64,000 bases of DNA. Source: Pseudomonas viridiflava (GTDB lineage: Bacteria; Pseudomonadota; Gammaproteobacteria; Pseudomonadales; Pseudomonadaceae). How positions within the stretch are numbered: the first letter of the stretch is position 1; every line of letters starts with the position of its first letter. The stretch spans positions 62,001 to 126,000 of the forward strand of contig NZ_UTBZ01000140.1 of assembly GCF_900580865.1 (NCBI RefSeq), read 5' to 3'. This document shows positions 43,381 to 51,786 of the stretch, in pieces. A program made the position numbers and the translations under genes. Below the pieces are notes generated by a model. The model had not been told where the DNA came from. It did not search any database and saw only the letters and a list, made by a program, of their open reading frames with translations.

Positions 43381-44412
43381 ATGGCCAAACGCCAACTCAA
43401 TCGTCGTCAAAACTGGCGCATCGAAAAGATTCAGGGCGAACGCGCTGCCCGCGCCGCCAAACGCGAGTCCTCGGCAGTCGAAGCCCTTGAGGGCGGCGAT
43501 CTGGGCCCGGAACAAACAGGCCTGGTGATCGCCCACTTCGGTGTGCAGGTCGAGGTCGAAGCGGTTGACGGTGATCAGGCCGGCCAGGTCTTCCGCTGCC
43601 ACTTGCGCGCCAACCTGCCTGCACTGGTAACCGGCGACACCGTTGTCTGGCGTGCCGGTAATCAGGGCATCGGTGTGATCGTCGCGCAATTGCCGCGTAC
43701 CACCGAACTGTGCCGACCGGACAGCCGTGGCCAGCTCAAACCGGTAGCAGCCAACGTCGACATGATCGTCATCGTCTTCGCGCCGTTGCCCGAGCCCCAC
43801 GCCAACCTGATCGACCGTTATCTGGTCGCGGCGGAACACGCCGGCATCCGTCCGTTGTTGCTGCTGAACAAGTTCGACCTGATCGACGAGCAGAACGCCC
43901 CGGCGCTCAATGCGCTGCTGGCGGTATATCGCACGCTGGGCTATCCGGTGCTGGAAGTGTCGGCGCACCACGGCAACGGCATGGAACAACTGCAACAGCA
44001 GCTCGACGGCCGCATCAGCGTATTCGTCGGCCAGTCTGGCGTCGGTAAGTCGTCGCTGGTCAACAGCCTGCTGCCTGAGGTGGAAACCCGCGTCGGGCCG
44101 TTGTCCGAGTTGTCCGGTCAGGGCACGCACACGACAACCACCGCACGGCTGTTCCACTTCCCCGGCGGCGGCGAGCTGATCGACTCCCCGGGTATTCGCG
44201 AATTCGGCTTGGGCCACGTCAGCCGCGCTGACGTCGAGGCAGGCTTCATCGAATTCAATGATCTGCTCGGCACTTGCCGTTTCCGCGACTGCAAGCATGA
44301 TCGCGAACCGGGCTGTGCATTGCTCAAGGCGCTGGAAGACGGCCGCATCCAGCAGCAGCGCATGAACAGCTACCGCTCGATCATCGCCAGCCTGCCGGAA
44401 AACGGCTATTAA
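43381..44412 (+). CDS. rsgA: Small-subunit biogenesis GTPase RsgA
   Basis: 343 residues. RsgA checks late 30S assembly and releases RbfA. An N-terminal OB domain precedes a circularly permuted GTPase: G4 NKFD comes before G1 GQSGVGKSSL and G3 DSPG, the hallmark of the family. The C-terminal zinc motif CRFRDCKHDREPGC is present. The basic N-terminus (KRQLNRRQNWRIEKIQ) likely contacts rRNA. Confidence 0.98.
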   Translation: MAKRQLNRRQNWRIEKIQGERAARAAKRESSAVEALEGGDLGPEQTGLVIAHFGVQVEVEAVDGDQAGQVFRCHLRANLPALVTGDTVVWRAGNQGIGVIVAQLPRTTELCRPDSRGQLKPVAANVDMIVIVFAPLPEPHANLIDRYLVAAEHAGIRPLLLLNKFDLIDEQNAPALNALLAVYRTLGYPVLEVSAHHGNGMEQLQQQLDGRISVFVGQSGVGKSSLVNSLLPEVETRVGPLSELSGQGTHTTTTARLFHFPGGGELIDSPGIREFGLGHVSRADVEAGFIEFNDLLGTCRFRDCKHDREPGCALLKALEDGRIQQQRMNSYRSIIASLPENGY

Positions 44413-44424
44413 GTAGCCAGACAC

Positions 44425-44457
44425 AAAAAAGCCGCGATCATCTCGCGGCTTTTTTTT
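44425..44457. terminator. Bidirectional terminator between rsgA and the hydroxylase gene
   Basis: AAAAAAGCCGCGA and TCGCGGCTTTTTTT form a strong stem with A- and T-runs on either side, able to end both convergent transcripts. Confidence 0.92.
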
Positions 44458-44460
44458 GCC

Positions 44461-45624
44461 TCATGCGCTGGCTGGCGGCTTTGGCACAGCAGTCTTCGGC
44501 TCAGGCTTTTGAAACGCGTACAGATGCTGACGCACAATCCCGCCCGGCAACTCCTTGCCAAACACACCATAACGCACCGGCCACTCTTTCGGCGGCAGCT
44601 TGAACGTGCCGAACAACATGTCCACCAGCGGCGTGTGGATCGCGTAGTTCTTGTAGATGTAATCCTTGTGCCGGGCGTGGTGCCAGTGATGATAGCGCGG
44701 CAGCACGATCAGGTAGTTCAGCCAGCCACCATTGATTCGCACGTTGGCGTGGGCCAGCACCGCCTGAACACCGACCAGAATCACATAGGCATTCAACGCT
44801 TGCGGCGCGAAGCCCAGCAGCATCAACGGCACCAGCACACCGGTGCGGGTCAGCAGGATTTCGATGAAGTGCACACGCGAACCCGCGAGCCAGTCCATGT
44901 GCGTGCTGGAGTGATGCACCGCGTGGATCCGCCACATAAATGGCACCACGTGATAGAGCCGGTGCAGCCAATACTGGCCGAGATCAGCCACCAGCACCGC
45001 GAGCAGAAACTGCACCAGCAACGGCAGGCTTTGCACGCTGGCCTGCAAACTCGGCGACATCGCCCAACCGGCGATGTAACTCGAAGAGGCGGTGATGAAG
45101 ATCAGGATGAATTGCACCAGCATGTGGCTGACGAAAAAGTAGGTCAGGTCGGTGCGCCAGTGCGGGCGCAGGATGTTTTGCTCAGGGTCCTTGGAATAGA
45201 GTTTTTCCAGCGGAATGAACACGATCGCCGACACCAGCAGCGCCAGCACAAACCAGTCCAGACCGAGCGAGTACGGGGTCTGCCCGATCGAGCTGACCTG
45301 GACATTGGTGCCGCCAAGGAATACCGCCAGCCCCGAGGCAACTAGCCCGGTAATCCCCAGACGTTTGCGTTTGTTGAGCAGGATATTCAGGGTGCCGAGG
45401 CTGAACGACAGCACCAGACCGAGCAACAGTGTGGTGCGCGCGAACTGTTCGTCATAGACCTTGCGCAGTTCGGCCGTGGTCAGCCATTCCGGGAAGAGGA
45501 AGCAGAACACCGCCAGCAGGCTCAACAGCCCGAGGGTGGCGGAAATATAGCCACTGACCCGCCCTTCGCCAAATTTGAAGGGTGCGTTGCCATGCCGTTG
45601 AAAATAGGCTTTGAGTCTTTCCAT
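44461..45624 (-). CDS. Sterol desaturase / fatty acid hydroxylase family membrane enzyme
   Basis: 387 residues. Four to six hydrophobic segments in the N-terminal half precede a di-iron hydroxylase core with the expected histidine clusters: HRLYH, HAVHHSS and YHHWHHARH. Such enzymes use O2 to hydroxylate or desaturate a lipid chain in the membrane; the substrate here is not known. The C-terminus is a short Pro/Lys tail. It sits alone between rsgA and motB, with strong terminators on both sides, so it is its own transcription unit. I recall rsgA and motB as neighbours in PAO1, so it is probably a lineage-specific insertion. Confidence 0.88.
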   Translation of the reverse strand: MERLKAYFQRHGNAPFKFGEGRVSGYISATLGLLSLLAVFCFLFPEWLTTAELRKVYDEQFARTTLLLGLVLSFSLGTLNILLNKRKRLGITGLVASGLAVFLGGTNVQVSSIGQTPYSLGLDWFVLALLVSAIVFIPLEKLYSKDPEQNILRPHWRTDLTYFFVSHMLVQFILIFITASSSYIAGWAMSPSLQASVQSLPLLVQFLLAVLVADLGQYWLHRLYHVVPFMWRIHAVHHSSTHMDWLAGSRVHFIEILLTRTGVLVPLMLLGFAPQALNAYVILVGVQAVLAHANVRINGGWLNYLIVLPRYHHWHHARHKDYIYKNYAIHTPLVDMLFGTFKLPPKEWPVRYGVFGKELPGGIVRQHLYAFQKPEPKTAVPKPPASA

Positions 45625-45683
45625 TTACTGATCTTCCGTGATTGCGAAAACTGCGACTGGTCATTGCGACGCAGGCAGAATCA

Positions 45684-45710
45684 AAAAAGCCACGGTGACC
45701 GTGGCTTTTT
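45684..45710. terminator. Bidirectional terminator after motB
   Basis: AAAAAGCCACGGT pairs with ACCGTGGCTTTTT around a very small loop; T-runs on both strands. It lies five bases past the motB stop. Confidence 0.9.
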
Positions 45711-45715
45711 GTGAA

Positions 45716-46798
45716 TCACTGCTTGGGCGCGGGTGCCGGGGCAGTGGCGGGCGGAGCAGCGGGAGCAGGCGCTGGCGCCGCACTACCCGGCTCAGCCGGT
45801 TTCGGTGCGGCGTCGTCGAACAGGTTCAGGCGTTCGCGCAGTTCGTGCGCCGGTACCGGTTGCTGATCCGCTGGCAGTGCATTCGGGTCAACCGGCGCTG
45901 CCGGAGCGGCACCGTTCTGGCCTTGATCCGCCGGTTTCGCCGGATCGGCACCTTGCGCACCTTCAATGGCCGCCTGGGCTTTCTTGGTCAGCACGACAAT
46001 GTCGATGCGCCGATTGACCGGGTTGAACGGGTTTTCCCGATCGAACAGTGCCGACGAGGCATAACCGACGACCCGCGCCACTTGCGCATCCGGATAGCTA
46101 CCGGCGACCAAGGCACGACGGGCAGCGTTGGCACGGTTGGCCGACAGTTCCCAGTTACCGAAATCGCCGGTGCCGATGTACGGCTTGGCGTCGGTGTGAC
46201 CGCTGATGCTGATCTTGTTCGGCACCGCTTTGATGGTGTCAGCCATGGCCAGCAGGATGTCTTCGAAGTACGGCTTCAGGCGCGCAGAACCGGAGTCGAA
46301 CATCGGCCGGTTCTCGGCGTCCATGATCTGGATGCGCAAGCCGTTCGGCGTGATCTCGAAGAGGATCTGATCCTTGAATTTCTGCAGTTGCGGGTTCTCG
46401 TCGACCTTGTTCTGCAGTTCTTGCAGGAGCAGTTCCAGACGTTCCTTCTCGACCTGCTCGGCCATGCCTTCAACCTGCTCGGTGTCGACCGTGACCTTGT
46501 CGGGTTGCGGCTGCGACTTCACTTCCGGGTTGAGGGTGTTTTCCGGTGCCAGGGTCGGCGTGCCGCCTAGGTCGATGATGTACGGAGTGCCGCTTTCGGA
46601 GAAGCCGACCGGGTCTTTGAAGTAACCGGCGATGGCGATCTTCTGCTCCGGCGTTGCCGTGGACAGCAGCCACAACACCAGGAAGAACGCCATCATCGCC
46701 GTGGCGAAGTCGGCGAAGGCGATTTTCCACGCCCCGCCGTGATGCCCGCCGGCTATGCGCTTGACGCGCTTGATGATAATCGGCTGATTATTTTCCAT
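45716..46798 (-). CDS. motB: Flagellar motor stator protein MotB
   Basis: 360 residues. MotB anchors the MotA5B2 stator to peptidoglycan and carries the proton-binding aspartate: Asp30 in IAFADFATAMMAFFLVLWLL corresponds to E. coli Asp32. A plug/linker region and an OmpA-like domain (SISGHTDAKPY...NWELSANRA...NRRIDIVVL) follow. The last ~90 residues are a Pro/Ala-rich tail, longer than in E. coli (308 residues in total). It starts three bases after the motA stop. Confidence 0.97.
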   Translation of the reverse strand: MENNQPIIIKRVKRIAGGHHGGAWKIAFADFATAMMAFFLVLWLLSTATPEQKIAIAGYFKDPVGFSESGTPYIIDLGGTPTLAPENTLNPEVKSQPQPDKVTVDTEQVEGMAEQVEKERLELLLQELQNKVDENPQLQKFKDQILFEITPNGLRIQIMDAENRPMFDSGSARLKPYFEDILLAMADTIKAVPNKISISGHTDAKPYIGTGDFGNWELSANRANAARRALVAGSYPDAQVARVVGYASSALFDRENPFNPVNRRIDIVVLTKKAQAAIEGAQGADPAKPADQGQNGAAPAAPVDPNALPADQQPVPAHELRERLNLFDDAAPKPAEPGSAAPAPAPAAPPATAPAPAPKQ

Positions 46799-46801
46799 GG
46801 C

Positions 46802-47653
46802 TTAGCGACCGCGAACGGCTTGTTCCAGCTCGGCAAAGCTTGGACGGTGGGCCGGGTACAGCACCTTGCGACCGAACTCGACCGCCAGCGATGGCGGCAT
46901 GCCGGAAGCCGAAGCCACCAGCGAGGCCTTGATGGCTTCGTAGACGTTCAGTTCTTCCTTGGCATCGTGGGCCAGGGAATGCGCCAGCGGACCGAAGAAA
47001 CCGTACGCCGCGAGAATACCGAAGAAGGTACCCACAAGTGCCGCACCGACGTGCAAGCCGATGGACTTCTGGTCGCCTTCACCCAGCGAGGCCATGGTCA
47101 CCACGATACCGAGTACCGCCGCAACGATACCGAAACCGGGCATGGCGTCGGCGATGCCGTTCACCGCGTGGGACGGGTGCTCGAGGTCTTCTTTGAGGCT
47201 GTACAGCTCCATGTCGAACAAGCCTTCCAGCTCGTGCGGGGCCATGTTGCCGGACGACATGATGCGCAGGTAATCGCAGATGAACGCCGTCATGCGCTCG
47301 TCTTTGAGCACTGCCGGGTACTTGGCGAAAATCGGGCTCGCAGCAGCATCTTCGATGTCGCCTTCGATGGCCATCATGCCTTCGCGGCGGCTCTTGTTGA
47401 GGATCTCGTAGATCAGACCGAGCACTTCCAGGTAGAAAGTGTGGCTGAAGCGCGAACTGAACATGCTCAGGGATTTCTTGAGCACGTGCATCGTCATGTA
47501 ACCGGGGTTGGCCTGCAGGAATGCACCGAGTGCAGCACCACCGATGATCAACACCTCGAAGGGCTGGATCAGGGCGGCAATCTTGCCGTGGGAGAGCACG
47601 TATCCGCCGAGCACGCTCGCGAATACGACGATGATGCCGATAATTTTAGCCAT
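46802..47653 (-). CDS. motA: Flagellar motor stator protein MotA
   Basis: 283 residues with four membrane helices. MotA forms the pentamer around MotB. The cytoplasmic loop with conserved charged residues (MMAIEGDIED..., LKDERMTAFICDYLR) contacts FliG. Conserved PGFGIVAAVLGIVVTM and GTFFGILAAYGFFGPLA are in the last two helices. The start MAKIIGIIVVF at 47653 is set by homology; a clear ribosome site is lacking. A near-consensus sigma-28 promoter lies about 70 bases upstream. In Pseudomonas a second stator, MotCD, is usually encoded elsewhere. Confidence 0.97.
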   Translation of the reverse strand: MAKIIGIIVVFASVLGGYVLSHGKIAALIQPFEVLIIGGAALGAFLQANPGYMTMHVLKKSLSMFSSRFSHTFYLEVLGLIYEILNKSRREGMMAIEGDIEDAAASPIFAKYPAVLKDERMTAFICDYLRIMSSGNMAPHELEGLFDMELYSLKEDLEHPSHAVNGIADAMPGFGIVAAVLGIVVTMASLGEGDQKSIGLHVGAALVGTFFGILAAYGFFGPLAHSLAHDAKEELNVYEAIKASLVASASGMPPSLAVEFGRKVLYPAHRPSFAELEQAVRGR

Positions 47654-47721
47654 AGGTAGAAAGTACTTACTTAAGTCGGGTTCAAGGTCATATTCGGAAG
47701 TTAAAAAATCTCTTCTTCTAC

Positions 47722-47748
47722 TTATCGGCAAAACTGCGCCAGACTATA
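47722..47748 (-). promoter_or_regulatory. Candidate sigma-28 (FliA) promoter of motAB
   Basis: On the minus strand TATA, 15 bases, then GCCGATAA: the -10 is a perfect match to the FliA consensus, the spacing is right, and the -35 differs from TAAA at one base. It fits late-class flagellar regulation of the stator genes. Confidence 0.8.
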
Positions 47749-47819
47749 GCCAGTTCAGGCGAAAAGCCAATTTAGCCCATGCCGGGCGCGTCTACAGTCA
47801 GTGAAGATCCCCTCCAGAC

Positions 47820-49358
47820 ATGGCTAATGAAACGAACGTCCCACACGCAAAACCGACCACCCTCGACGGCTGGGTAAAGTTGCTCGATGGCGTGCGACTG
47901 CCCGTGCCGCAAGAGTCTCACGACAAGGTTTGTCGGGCGATCCGCGACAATCGCAGCTCGCTACGCGACATCGCCGACCTGATGCAGGACAGCCCGGCAC
48001 TGGCCCTGAGCATCATCCGTGAGGCGAATCGTCACACCCACGGCACCATGGCCGCGCCGGCGGAAAATCTTGAAGTGGCAATCAACCGTCTGGGCCTTGC
48101 CCGCACCGAAGAATTGCTCGCGCGCCTGCCCGCCGAACCGCAGATGCGAATCCCCAAGGCCCTGCGCCAGTTGCAGATGATCAGCCAGCATGCGACGCAA
48201 CAGGCCAACGGTTTTTTCGCCAGTCGCCTGGCGCGGCTGTGGCAGGACATTCATTGGGGCAGCCTGCTGTTTCTGTCGCCGCTTTGGCCATTGGCGCTGA
48301 CCTACCCACAATTGCTTGAAGAGTGGGAGCTGCGGGTTATCCACAAGGGCGAATCGGCGCGCTTAGTCGAAAAACAATTATTTGGCGTACGCCTGCTGAA
48401 AATCGCAGAAGCGCTGGTGCAGGCCTGGCATCTGCCGATCTGGGTGCAGCAGGGCTATAAACTGCTGCTCAGTGAACAGCGCGAACTAGTGAAAGTGCTG
48501 CGCATCGCCCGCGACAGCGAGCATCCGTTGCGCCAGCAGAATCGTCTCGATGATGATCCGACCCTGCGTCGCTGGCTCAATCAGCCGGCCAACACCGTGC
48601 TGCTGGCCAACGGTCTGGCGCTGTCGGCGCAACAGGCTTGGGACAGTCCGCACAGCGAACGCTGGCAGTACCTGACCAGCCTTTATCTGCAAATCTCGAT
48701 GGACGAAGTGCAACAACAGTTGCACCAACAAGCCGCCAACAGCGCGCGTTATCACGCGATGCCCGATCTGTGGCACCCGGCGGTTTCGCTGCTATGGCCG
48801 TGGGGCACTCATCGTTTGCCTGCCGGTATGTTGCCTGCCGCCGCGCCCTCCGCTGAAGACCTCGGCCAATGGCGCAAGCAATGCGCCGAATTGCTGGCAG
48901 AACCGAGTCGCTTCACCAATGCGATGAGCCTGACCGTCGCCGCGCGCGATGCCTTGGCCGCCAGCGGCATGCGCCGAGTGATGATCCTGATGGCCGACCG
49001 CACCCAATCCAGTCTGCGCGTGCAGCAAACCTGTGGTTTGCCAAAAGAAGCCGCTGCGCTGACTTTCGCCGTCAGCCAAAGTAGCGTGCTGCAACGCTTG
49101 CTCGCGCAACAAGCGCAGGTGCGCATCACTCCGGACAACAATGCACAGTTCTCCGCTCTGCTGCCGCCGAGCCTGCGTACGCTGTTTCGCGGTGAGCATC
49201 TGTTCCTGCGCTCACTGGTCAATAACGGCCGGGTGATCATGATCGTCGCCGCCGATCAGGGCGGCGGGCCGTTCGCCGACATCACCGTGCAAGCCTTTGG
49301 CAAAACCGCGCAGTGCATCGAAAAGGCCCTGCACAGCTTTAGCAGCCGTGGCCGATGA
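47820..49358 (+). CDS. HDOD domain protein
   Basis: 512 residues. The N-terminal half is an HDOD domain (RLPVPQESHDKVCRAI, then DIADLMQDSPALALSIIREAN and the NRLGLARTEELL helix), a non-catalytic relative of HD hydrolases found in bacterial signalling proteins. The C-terminal ~150 residues (RFTNAMSLTVAARDALAASGMRRVMILMADR...) look GAF-like. It is divergent to motA, separated by 166 bases, and upstream of rhdA. A link to motility or c-di-GMP output is suggested by its neighbours only. Confidence 0.82.
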   Translation: MANETNVPHAKPTTLDGWVKLLDGVRLPVPQESHDKVCRAIRDNRSSLRDIADLMQDSPALALSIIREANRHTHGTMAAPAENLEVAINRLGLARTEELLARLPAEPQMRIPKALRQLQMISQHATQQANGFFASRLARLWQDIHWGSLLFLSPLWPLALTYPQLLEEWELRVIHKGESARLVEKQLFGVRLLKIAEALVQAWHLPIWVQQGYKLLLSEQRELVKVLRIARDSEHPLRQQNRLDDDPTLRRWLNQPANTVLLANGLALSAQQAWDSPHSERWQYLTSLYLQISMDEVQQQLHQQAANSARYHAMPDLWHPAVSLLWPWGTHRLPAGMLPAAAPSAEDLGQWRKQCAELLAEPSRFTNAMSLTVAARDALAASGMRRVMILMADRTQSSLRVQQTCGLPKEAAALTFAVSQSSVLQRLLAQQAQVRITPDNNAQFSALLPPSLRTLFRGEHLFLRSLVNNGRVIMIVAADQGGGPFADITVQAFGKTAQCIEKALHSFSSRGR

Positions 49359-49400
49359 GGCTGCGCTACAATCCTCCCCTTTGTGATCTGGAGACCTCAC

Positions 49401-50216
49401 ATGTCTGACTTCTCTGGCTTGCCGCTCGTCATCGAGCCGAGCGACCTGCTCCCGCGTCTCGATTCCCCTGAACTGATTCTGGTGGATCTGACCAGTGCTG
49501 CCCGCTACACCGAAGGTCATCTGCCCGGCGCACGCTTTGTCGACCCGAAACGCACCCAGCTCGGCAATACACCGGCGCCGGGCCTGCTGCCGGCGAAAGC
49601 TGATCTGGAAGCGTTGTTCGGCGAACTGGGCCATCGCCAGGATGCGGTATACGTGGTGTATGACGATGAAGGTGGCGGCTGGGCCGGGCGCTTCATCTGG
49701 CTGCTCGACGTCATCGGTCACGACAAATACCACTATATAGACGGTGGTCTGCCGGCGTGGCTGGCGGATGGTATGCCGATGTCGATCCAGGTGCCACCCG
49801 CTGTCGGTGGCCCGGTGTCGCTGACCCTGCACGAAGAACCGACTGCCACGCGTGAATACCTGCAAAGCCGTCTCGGCGCCGCCGATCTGGCGATCTGGGA
49901 TGCGCGCGGTCCGCTGGAGTACTCCGGCGAGAAAGTCTTGGCCGCGAAGGCCGGGCACATTCCGAGTGCGGTCAACTTCGAATGGACCGCCGGCATGGAC
50001 AAGGCCCGTCAGCTGCGCATTCGTACGGACATGCCGCAGATCCTCGAAAACCTCGGGATCACCAAGGACAAAGAAATCATTACCCACTGCCAGACCCATC
50101 ACCGGTCGGGCTTCACTTATCTGGTGGCCAAGTCCCTCGGTTATCCGCGGGTCAAGGGCTACGCCGGTTCCTGGGGCGAATGGGGCAACCACCCTGACAC
50201 GCCTGTCGAGATTTAA
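49401..50216 (+). CDS. rhdA: Thiosulfate sulfurtransferase (rhodanese) RhdA
   Basis: 271 residues, two rhodanese domains with the active one C-terminal. The active loop is CQTHHRSG with the catalytic residue at Cys230, the same motif and number as in Azotobacter vinelandii RhdA. It transfers sulfane sulfur from thiosulfate to cyanide or another acceptor; in cyanide-producing pseudomonads it is linked to detoxification. The start is MSDFSGLP at 49401; six more codons upstream are not conserved. psd begins 18 bases downstream, so the two are probably cotranscribed. Confidence 0.96.
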   Translation: MSDFSGLPLVIEPSDLLPRLDSPELILVDLTSAARYTEGHLPGARFVDPKRTQLGNTPAPGLLPAKADLEALFGELGHRQDAVYVVYDDEGGGWAGRFIWLLDVIGHDKYHYIDGGLPAWLADGMPMSIQVPPAVGGPVSLTLHEEPTATREYLQSRLGAADLAIWDARGPLEYSGEKVLAAKAGHIPSAVNFEWTAGMDKARQLRIRTDMPQILENLGITKDKEIITHCQTHHRSGFTYLVAKSLGYPRVKGYAGSWGEWGNHPDTPVEI

Positions 50217-50234
50217 GGTTTTTAAGGACAACTA

Positions 50235-51095
50235 ATGAAAGAGCGTCTGTTTATCCTCAGCCAGTACCTGCTGCCTCATCACCTGCTGTCGCGCCTGGCC
50301 GGCTGCATTGCCGAGTGCCGCGTGCGCTGGTTCAAGAATGCCTTCACCCAGTGGTTCGCCAAACGCTACCAGGTGGACATGTCGCAAGCGCTGGTCGAAG
50401 ACCTGACGGCTTACGAGCACTTCAATGCGTTCTTCACCCGCGCCCTCAAAGACGGCGCGCGTCCACTGGACGAAACCCCGGGCGCGATCCTCAGCCCGGC
50501 CGACGGTGCGGTCAGCCAGCTCGGCCCGATCGAGCACGGTCGCGTGTTCCAGGCCAAGGGCCACAGCTTCAGCGTGCTGGAACTGCTCGGCGGTGACGCG
50601 GCCAATGCGGCGCCGTTCATGGGCGGCGACTTTGCCACCATTTACCTGTCGCCTAAGGACTACCACCGCGTGCACATGCCGCTCGCCGGCACCCTGCGCG
50701 AGATGGTCTACATCCCGGGCCGGATTTTCTCGGTGAATCAGACCACCGCTGAAAACGTCCCGGAGCTGTTCGCTCGCAACGAGCGTGTGGCGTGCATCTT
50801 CGACACCGAGCGCGGGCCGATGGCCGTGGTGTTGGTCGGCGCGATGATCGTCGCTTCGATCGAAACCGTATGGGCCGGTCTGGTCACCCCACCGAAGCGT
50901 GAGCTGAAAACCTTCCGCTACGACGAAGCCGCCCGTGCGCCGATCCACTTGGAGAAAGGTGCTGAACTGGGCCGCTTCAAACTGGGTTCGACCGCGATCG
51001 TGCTGTTTGGGCCGGATCAGGTTAAATGGGCTGAAGAGCTGGTCGCCGGTTCGCCAGTGCAAATGGGCCAAGGCCTGGCACTGCCAAAAGCCTGA
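50235..51095 (+). CDS. psd: Phosphatidylserine decarboxylase proenzyme
   Basis: 286 residues. Makes phosphatidylethanolamine in the inner membrane. The proenzyme cleaves itself between Gly and Ser in the LGST motif (Ser252), turning that serine into the pyruvoyl cofactor; the resulting alpha chain is about 35 residues. Conserved SPADGAVSQ and YHRVHMP (catalytic Asp and His) are present. AAGGA stands eight bases before the ATG. Confidence 0.98.
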   Translation: MKERLFILSQYLLPHHLLSRLAGCIAECRVRWFKNAFTQWFAKRYQVDMSQALVEDLTAYEHFNAFFTRALKDGARPLDETPGAILSPADGAVSQLGPIEHGRVFQAKGHSFSVLELLGGDAANAAPFMGGDFATIYLSPKDYHRVHMPLAGTLREMVYIPGRIFSVNQTTAENVPELFARNERVACIFDTERGPMAVVLVGAMIVASIETVWAGLVTPPKRELKTFRYDEAARAPIHLEKGAELGRFKLGSTAIVLFGPDQVKWAEELVAGSPVQMGQGLALPKA

Positions 51096-51113
51096 ACATG
51101 ATGTGAGCCACTG

Positions 51114-51147
51114 ATCCGCCCGTTCGCACGTCTGCGAAAGGGCGGAT
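51114..51147. terminator. Hairpin between psd and lectin gene
   Basis: ATCCGCCC and GGGCGGAT enclose an inner TTCGCA/TGCGAA stem with a single mismatch and a 4-base loop. It separates two convergent genes; no T-run follows. Confidence 0.6.
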
Positions 51148-51164
51148 GCAACTCGGTGGTGCCG

Positions 51165-51566
51165 TTACTCTATCTGCCCACGGAAGCCGATCGGACCTTC
51201 GTTGACATAGGTATTGGTGCCACTGAGGTTTTTCCCTCCGTCACTGGAAGTGACGCTCAACGCGATCACGTTCTGATTGTCCCGGCCGCCAATCACCCAC
51301 TTGCCGCCCGGATGCCACGGGGCATCATTGCCACCCCACTGGTTCTCGACGTTGTACTGGTTCTGACCGGTGCGTTGCGCCTTGAAGCCAATGGGACCTT
51401 CCCCGGCGTAGGTCATAGTGCCGGTGAACGTTTTGCCGTCATCGCGCGAATTGATCTCGATTGCGACGACATTCTGGTTGTCCCGCCCACCCAGCACCCA
51501 GGTTCCACCCGGATGCCACGGCGCCGAACTGCCACCCCATTGATTTGCCACTGCATATTTAGACAT
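51165..51566 (-). CDS. OAAH-family high-mannose lectin
   Basis: 133 residues made of two tandem repeats of about 67. Each contains the family pattern NQWGG..APWHPGG.W..GGRDNQNV and ends in (G/N)EGPIGF(R/K). This is the Oscillatoria agardhii agglutinin fold, a compact beta-barrel with one sugar site per repeat that recognises the branched core of high-mannose glycans. A homolog from P. fluorescens Pf0-1 is known for anti-HIV activity. There is no signal peptide, so release would need lysis or another route. The start at 51566 follows AAGGAGATG. It stands alone in its orientation, between psd and the 583-residue gene. Confidence 0.95.
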   Translation of the reverse strand: MSKYAVANQWGGSSAPWHPGGTWVLGGRDNQNVVAIEINSRDDGKTFTGTMTYAGEGPIGFKAQRTGQNQYNVENQWGGNDAPWHPGGKWVIGGRDNQNVIALSVTSSDGGKNLSGTNTYVNEGPIGFRGQIE

Positions 51567-51786
51567 GAACCTCATCTCCTTGAAGTTTCGGGAGACCTGC
51601 CCGAGGTTGACGGCAGGCCGTGCAACCGTGCGTTTCCGATCGCACGCCTGAGAGACTAGTAGGGCTTGTGAAATGGCATCCGGCCAGCAGACCAGCGGTC
51701 AAAAAACCTGACGTCGCCCGACGAAACAGGCCACAGCTGCTAGAGTTTCGGGCATTGCCCCTTTCGCCGCCGGAGCCAGTCACGGC

